From positions 1 through 60,549 of IMG/VR virus record IMGVR_UViG_3300044638_004051: a DNA stretch of 60,549 nt; one strand, given 5' to 3'. This DNA is from a virus. Both the position numbers and the translations under genes were made by a program. Below, piece after piece: positions 56,562 to 60,549 of the stretch; position 1 is the first letter of the stretch; the number at the start of each line of letters is the position of its first letter. The notes under the pieces were generated by a model. That model saw only the letters and a program-made list of their open reading frames with translations. It had not been told where the DNA came from and ran no database searches.

Positions 56562-56905
56562 TGGGCATCGTTACTGTGGACCCTGCCAAGAAGGCGGCGA
56601 TTGACCGGGCGACGGCAATGCGCGAAGTGGATGCGTGGTTTCAGACCAAGCTCGACGCCGGGTACACGGCGGATGGCGGCTACGTGCTGGGCCTTAGCGA
56701 TCCTGACGTGACGTTGCTCACCGGCAACTTTGTCTTGGCAAAAGAAGCAGCAGCCCTTGGTGCGCCCATTCCCCCCGTGATTGATAAGAACGGTGGCGTT
56801 CACGCCGTGAGCAGCATCGAAGACCTCACCACACTCATGCTTTCCTATGGGCAGTATCGGGCAACTCTCTCGTCAGAGTACGCACAGCGTAGGGCCGCTA
56901 CCTAA
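56561..56905 (+). CDS. DUF4376-like tail fibre accessory protein
   Basis: This 114-aa helical protein has AIDRATAMREVDAWFQTKLD, then a GLSDPDVTLLTGNFVLAKEA stretch and VSSIEDLTTLMLSYGQYRAT. This fits the helical pattern I recall for DUF4376 near fibre genes, probably fibre assembly. It is coupled at both ends by one-base overlaps. Confidence 0.55.
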   Translation: MGIVTVDPAKKAAIDRATAMREVDAWFQTKLDAGYTADGGYVLGLSDPDVTLLTGNFVLAKEAAALGAPIPPVIDKNGGVHAVSSIEDLTTLMLSYGQYRATLSSEYAQRRAAT

Positions 56906-59034
56906 TGGCACGACAACAGCAACGACGCGGGACAGCTGCTGCGCTCGCCGCCGCCAACGAACTTCCGTTGGCTGGGCAGATTTACGTTGAGTATGTCGAT
57001 GCGAACACATACCGCATAAAGGTCGGCAACGGTACGCAGCGATACAACGATCTGCCTTATCTGTCTTCCAACCCCGGCATCTCGGAGGTGGCCGGACTGA
57101 CTGCCGCACTTGCGGGCAAGCAGGCAGCTGGCAGCTACGCGGCACAGTCTCACTCGCATGTCGCGGCGAACATCAGCGATTTTGCGAGCGCGGTGACCAC
57201 GGTTGCACCACCCACTGTCGATGCCAGCCTGCTAACCACAGGCACTTTGTCTGCCGCACGGCTCCCGGCATCAGTAGTCCTCACCACCGACAGCCGTCTG
57301 TCTGACGCCCGCACGCCTAGTTCGCACACGCACGGAAACATCACCAACGCCGGTTCAATTGGGACAACGAGTGGACAGATTGTTGTTACGGGCACCAGCG
57401 GCGCGCTGACAACCGCCGCGCAGATTTCCGCATCGAGCGTGTCTGGCCTTGCTACGGTAGCCACCACAGGAAGCTACAACGACCTTTCCAACAAGCCAAC
57501 GATTCCAGCGGCGTACACGCTGCCCAACGCAACGACTACAACGCTGGGTGGTGTGATAGTTGGCACCGGGCTTGGGGTATCCAGCGGGACGGTAAGCGTA
57601 ACTTACGGCACGGCAGCAAGCACTGCATGTCAGGGGAATGATGCCCGCTTGTCGGATGCTCGCACCCCTCTGACGCATGTCCATGCTGCATCGGACATCA
57701 CCAGCGGCGTCATTGCCGCTGCCCGGTTAGGTACTGGAATAGCGGATAGCACTACGTTCCTTCGTGGCGACGGCACTTGGCAAGTTGGCACGGGCGGCTC
57801 TGGCTCTGGAATAACGCAAGCCGACGCCGATGTGAGGTACGTCAACACGGCTGGCGACACCATGACCGGCAACCTGACTGTGTCTGCGACAGGCGACCGG
57901 ATTGTCGCCGTCACCAGCACAAGCGCGGGCAGTGCGTCCATTAACGTAACTTCTGGCGCAAACGCTGGGCAGTTGTCGCAATTGGGAACGACACTTTACG
58001 CCACGAACTATGCGTCCGGCGGAATCATGGCCTTCACTCAAGCGGGTGCGGGAACCATTCGCCTTCTGGTGAACAATATCATTGCCCTGAGTGCGACCGA
58101 CACGACACTCACTACACCCGGCTCTGTCGGCATCGGCACGACTGCGCCAACAACCAAGTTGCATGTGTCCGACACTGCTGCTGCACCGCAACTCTTGGTG
58201 ACCTCTGCCAACACCAGCACCGGGGCTTTGTTGTTTGGCGATACCGATAGCAATACCAGCGGTCGCGTCCAATACAACCATCAGTTTGATGTGCTTCAGT
58301 TCTTCGCTGCGGGATCGGAACGGGCGCGCGTCACTAATGTGGCCTTCTATGTTGCCCCCAGCGGCAGCGCAACGCAGCCGTGTATAGCCTCCAGCAGCGA
58401 CGGTGGCACAGGGCTGTGGTTCCCTGCCGCAGGAACAATTGCCGTTTCCGCTAGCGGCGTCGAGCGTCTGCGGATCGACAGCACTGGCATCACCACTCTT
58501 TCAGGTGCGCTCACGGCACAGGGTGCTGTAACAGGCACCACGCATATCTCCACCGGCGGCAGAAGCCTGTTCACGGCTGGACTGACCACTGACGCCCTGT
58601 ACCCCATCGGTGTACGGCAGCAGGGGGGCGGGTATGTCTACCTTGGTGCGACTGACGCCACCGCAACCCCCGGCATGCAGATCAGCAGCGCGGGTGGTGG
58701 AGCGATGATCTCCTGCACCAACGCGGGGGCCGTCAGCATCCCCGGCAGCTTGAGCGTTGCCGGAAACGCTGTGGTGGTGACAAATGATTTTCGACTGACG
58801 GATGCCCGCTCGCCGCTAGCGCATGTCCACGGCAACATCACCAACGCCGGGGCCATCGGCTCGACCAGCGGCCAGATAGTTGTCACCGGGGCCAGCGGTG
58901 TGCTGACAACCGCAGCGACAATCGCCGCTGCATCCGTAAGCGGTTTATCCGCCGTCGCCACAAGCGGCAATTACAACGACCTGACCAACAAGCCGTCTGC
59001 CTCGTCGCGTGCTTTGATATTTGCCCTTAACTGA
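56905..59034 (+). CDS. Long tail fibre with duplicated SHTH-type shaft segment
   Basis: This is a 709-aa protein. The N-terminal part (ANELPLAGQIYVEYVDANTY) is a fibre attachment type. The shaft holds DSRLSDARTPSSHTHG, a related DARLSDARTPLTHVHAASDI and, near the C-terminus, DFRLTDARSPLAHVHG. Residues about 128-200 and 625-700 are a clear duplicate (NITNAG.IG.TSGQIVVTG... through NYNDL.NKP). H-x-H pairs in fibre shafts can bind metal ions. It recognises the host or supports the tip. Confidence 0.82.
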   Translation: MARQQQRRGTAAALAAANELPLAGQIYVEYVDANTYRIKVGNGTQRYNDLPYLSSNPGISEVAGLTAALAGKQAAGSYAAQSHSHVAANISDFASAVTTVAPPTVDASLLTTGTLSAARLPASVVLTTDSRLSDARTPSSHTHGNITNAGSIGTTSGQIVVTGTSGALTTAAQISASSVSGLATVATTGSYNDLSNKPTIPAAYTLPNATTTTLGGVIVGTGLGVSSGTVSVTYGTAASTACQGNDARLSDARTPLTHVHAASDITSGVIAAARLGTGIADSTTFLRGDGTWQVGTGGSGSGITQADADVRYVNTAGDTMTGNLTVSATGDRIVAVTSTSAGSASINVTSGANAGQLSQLGTTLYATNYASGGIMAFTQAGAGTIRLLVNNIIALSATDTTLTTPGSVGIGTTAPTTKLHVSDTAAAPQLLVTSANTSTGALLFGDTDSNTSGRVQYNHQFDVLQFFAAGSERARVTNVAFYVAPSGSATQPCIASSSDGGTGLWFPAAGTIAVSASGVERLRIDSTGITTLSGALTAQGAVTGTTHISTGGRSLFTAGLTTDALYPIGVRQQGGGYVYLGATDATATPGMQISSAGGGAMISCTNAGAVSIPGSLSVAGNAVVVTNDFRLTDARSPLAHVHGNITNAGAIGSTSGQIVVTGASGVLTTAATIAAASVSGLSAVATSGNYNDLTNKPSASSRALIFALN

Positions 59035-59042
59035 AAACACTC

Positions 59043-59417
59043 ATGGCAAACCCTAACCTCAACACAGCCACCACCGTCACGGCGGCAAATAACTCTGTAC
59101 TGCTGACCACCACCGCTGAAACACAGCTTCTCTCCAACCCTGCTGGAAGCGGCAAGTTGATGCAGATTGATGGCTTGTGGGCGGCGAACGTCTCTGCCTC
59201 ATCTGGGTCAACGATTACGGTCACGCTGTACCGAAATGCGACCAATACTGGAACCGCGTACCGGATCGCTTCAACCGTCAACATCGCGCTCAACTCGACG
59301 CTCGCAGTCATCACTAAAAACAACGGCGTGACGCTCATGGAGGGGCAGTCGATCTATGTCACTCCCAGCGTTGCCAATGTGCTGGCGGTCAACATCTTCT
59401 ACAAGGAATTCAGTTGA
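59043..59417 (+). CDS. Small beta-rich virion surface protein
   Basis: This 124-aa protein is all-beta in pattern (GSTITVTLYRNATNTGTAYR, then GVTLMEGQSIYVTPSVANV). The EGQSIYV segment matches the EAGDSLLF segment of the gene at 59656, so the two may share a fold. It is likely a fibre-tip or capsid decoration protein. It is coupled to the next gene by TGATG. Confidence 0.6.
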   Translation: MANPNLNTATTVTAANNSVLLTTTAETQLLSNPAGSGKLMQIDGLWAANVSASSGSTITVTLYRNATNTGTAYRIASTVNIALNSTLAVITKNNGVTLMEGQSIYVTPSVANVLAVNIFYKEFS

Positions 59418-59656
59418 TGAAGCCGAGTAGAAAGTTCGCGCTCGACGGCGAAGCTAAACCCAATCCTTCCAACCGAAGCGGCTGCTTTCAGCTTGACGGC
59501 GACCCAGAGGAGGACGGGAGGCTTGGACTCAATCCTTTCGTTGGACTGTGGACAGGACTCGCCACCCTCGATGCGATCACTACACACCTTCCTCCATCTA
59601 ATGCACTCGTCCCGTTTTATTTCGCTGACACATTGCCGTTTTACTGGAGCAAATAA
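59417..59656 (+). CDS. Small hypothetical tail-region protein
   Basis: This 79-aa protein has a polar N-terminus (KFALDGEAKPNPSNRSG) and a more hydrophobic C-terminal half (GLWTGLATLDAITTHLPPSN, then LPFYWSK). No family recognised. It is coupled to genes on both sides. It might be membrane-active, but the hydrophobic stretch is short. Confidence 0.45.
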   Translation: MKPSRKFALDGEAKPNPSNRSGCFQLDGDPEEDGRLGLNPFVGLWTGLATLDAITTHLPPSNALVPFYFADTLPFYWSK

Positions 59657-60012
59657 TGCCTGCCCCCGATCTCGCACGACCCGCAAAGGTCGAAGCCAAG
59701 ATGCAGATGATCAAGCCCGCCAACGCAGCCGTCCAGACGGTGCTGACCTGCCCAGCGGACTCTGTCATGAGGGTGCGAACCATCTATGTAGCCAACAACA
59801 CCGCTGCGGCACAGACGTTTAATCTTTACATCCGTCGCAGTAGCGTTGACTTCTTCCTGCACACGGGCGTGACCGTCCCGCTCCGCAATCTGTTCAACGC
59901 AACAACGGTCGATGACGCCCTGTATCTGGAAGCAGGCGACAGTTTGCTCTTCAATCAAGCGGCAACCTCTGCGGCCCTAACCCTGTTTGTTGGTTACGAA
60001 CTGGTGACCTGA
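59656..60012 (+). CDS. Small beta-rich virion surface protein
   Basis: This 118-aa beta protein has RVRTIYVANNTAAAQTFNLY, then LYLEAGDSLLFNQAATSAAL, resembling the 59043 protein in layout. It probably forms a trimeric or ring-like surface component of the tail. The stop overlaps the next start. Confidence 0.6.
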   Translation: MPAPDLARPAKVEAKMQMIKPANAAVQTVLTCPADSVMRVRTIYVANNTAAAQTFNLYIRRSSVDFFLHTGVTVPLRNLFNATTVDDALYLEAGDSLLFNQAATSAALTLFVGYELVT

Positions 60013-60549
60013 TGCCAAAGGCAAACTACGGATTCAAGGGCGGCGGGCTGACGCTCGCGCAGGCTATCGAAGCCGGTGCGTCTGTGTCCTCGCAGGAGTA
60101 CGGCTACTTCGTGCAGCTTGGCGGCGTGACCCCGCTCACTCCCCCCGGCGCGCCGACCGGCCTGACGGCCACTCCCGGCAACGCACAGGTCGCGCTCGCA
60201 TGGACAGCCCCGTCATCCGCAGGAAGCAGCGCAGTGACGGGCTATGAGATCGTCTATGTGGCGGATAGCGGTAGTGAGGTGACTGTCTCCGCTGCTGGCA
60301 CTAGCGCGACCATCACCGGCCTGACCAACGGCACGACCTATAACTTTTCCGTATCCGCGCTCAACGCTTCGGCTGGGGCCGGTACGCCCGCCAGCGTCAG
60401 CGGCACGCCTGTTGCGTCCAATCCATTCACCGGCTTCGCGCGCCCCACCGACAACTATGGCGGCAGCGTTGGGGTCCAGCCGTGGCCCGCCACTTGGTCC
60501 AACACAAGCAACTCTTTCACACGCACAACCTTCCAAGGTTATTCTCCTT
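60012..60549 (+). CDS. Fibronectin type III domain virion protein (3' cut by window edge)
   Basis: 179 codons are visible. An N-terminal segment (GGLTLAQAIEAGASVSSQEY) is followed by one Fn3 domain, about residues 37-130, with the typical PTGLTATPGNAQVALAW strand, GYEIVYV, ATITGLTNGTTYNFSVSA and closing GTP. Fn3 domains in tails aid weak carbohydrate or surface binding. The frame is open at the last base and continues in register at base 1 if the genome is circular. Confidence 0.82.
   Translation, partial: MPKANYGFKGGGLTLAQAIEAGASVSSQEYGYFVQLGGVTPLTPPGAPTGLTATPGNAQVALAWTAPSSAGSSAVTGYEIVYVADSGSEVTVSAAGTSATITGLTNGTTYNFSVSALNASAGAGTPASVSGTPVASNPFTGFARPTDNYGGSVGVQPWPATWSNTSNSFTRTTFQGYSP

Noticed and set aside
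56905-59034. Diversity-generating retroelement acting on the tail fibre
   Set aside because: The fibre repeats prompted a search by eye, but no reverse transcriptase or template/variable repeat pair was seen.
1-60549. CRISPR array
   Set aside because: The repeated elements at 24-28 kb are few, separated by genes and on both strands; no regular repeat-spacer series exists.
1-60549. Integrated prophage inside a host contig
   Set aside because: Both ends lie in one virion gene, attP is undivided next to int, and no host genes are present.

Overview
The window looks like the complete genome of a temperate, podovirus-like tailed phage with high-GC DNA. I see no host chromosomal genes. The first and last bases both lie inside one virion-protein reading frame: the frame left open at 60549 continues in register at base 1 through a split Cys codon. 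The contig is therefore most simply a circular or circularly permuted molecule of about 60.5 kb cut inside an Fn3-domain protein. A planctomycete host is my best guess. The basis is a small secreted protein at 30103-30402 of a type I associate with planctomycetes, and a papain-like protease in place of a recognisable peptidoglycan endolysin. This is inference.

Layout. The rightward virion module runs from 31.6 kb through the window end to 8.3 kb. It holds an ADP-ribosyltransferase-headed large protein, scaffold, major capsid protein, decoration-like protein, small and large terminase, portal, an endonuclease VII-like nuclease, head-tail adaptor, a very large nozzle-like tail protein, internal virion proteins, tail fibres, a sulfotransferase-like protein, two RGG/Gly-rich proteins and a 1244-aa virion protein. 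At 8.3-9.4 kb a leftward tyrosine integrase faces away from an attP made of the 3' part of a tRNA-Met(CAU) gene. That attP lies inside the 5' end of the next gene, a RecB-like nuclease. At 9.3-15.8 kb is a recombination and nucleic-acid module: PD-(D/E)XK nuclease, ERF annealing protein, DEAD/DEAH helicase, HNH and resolvase-like nucleases, GNAT and DUF1599-like proteins. At 15.8-18.6 kb is a membrane/secreted cassette around a membrane-anchored papain-like protease, which is the lysis candidate. A phage sigma factor follows at 18.6-19.1 kb.

A leftward block fills 19.1-25.7 kb: serine recombinase, a MoxR-type AAA+ ATPase paired with a zincin/VWA protein, two micropeptides of 24 and 25 aa with strong Shine-Dalgarno sites, and small unknown genes. 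A rightward accessory block fills 26-31.5 kb. Genes around 24-28 kb on both strands share repeated leader elements: a GC hairpin, a polypurine motif with core GGGGGTGGAAGGG, then CATCWCAACAAGGAG before the start. Two long non-coding stretches (12883-13198 and 28526-29197) contain structured elements.

How it fits together. The phage has no DNA polymerase or primase I can recognise, so it probably relies on host replication plus its own exonuclease/annealing recombination. Two unrelated site-specific recombinases suggest lysogeny plus a second recombination function. A recurring oddity is that seven gene pairs overlap out of frame by 134-254 nt. In most of these a disordered C-terminal tail of one gene is written over the conserved start of the next.
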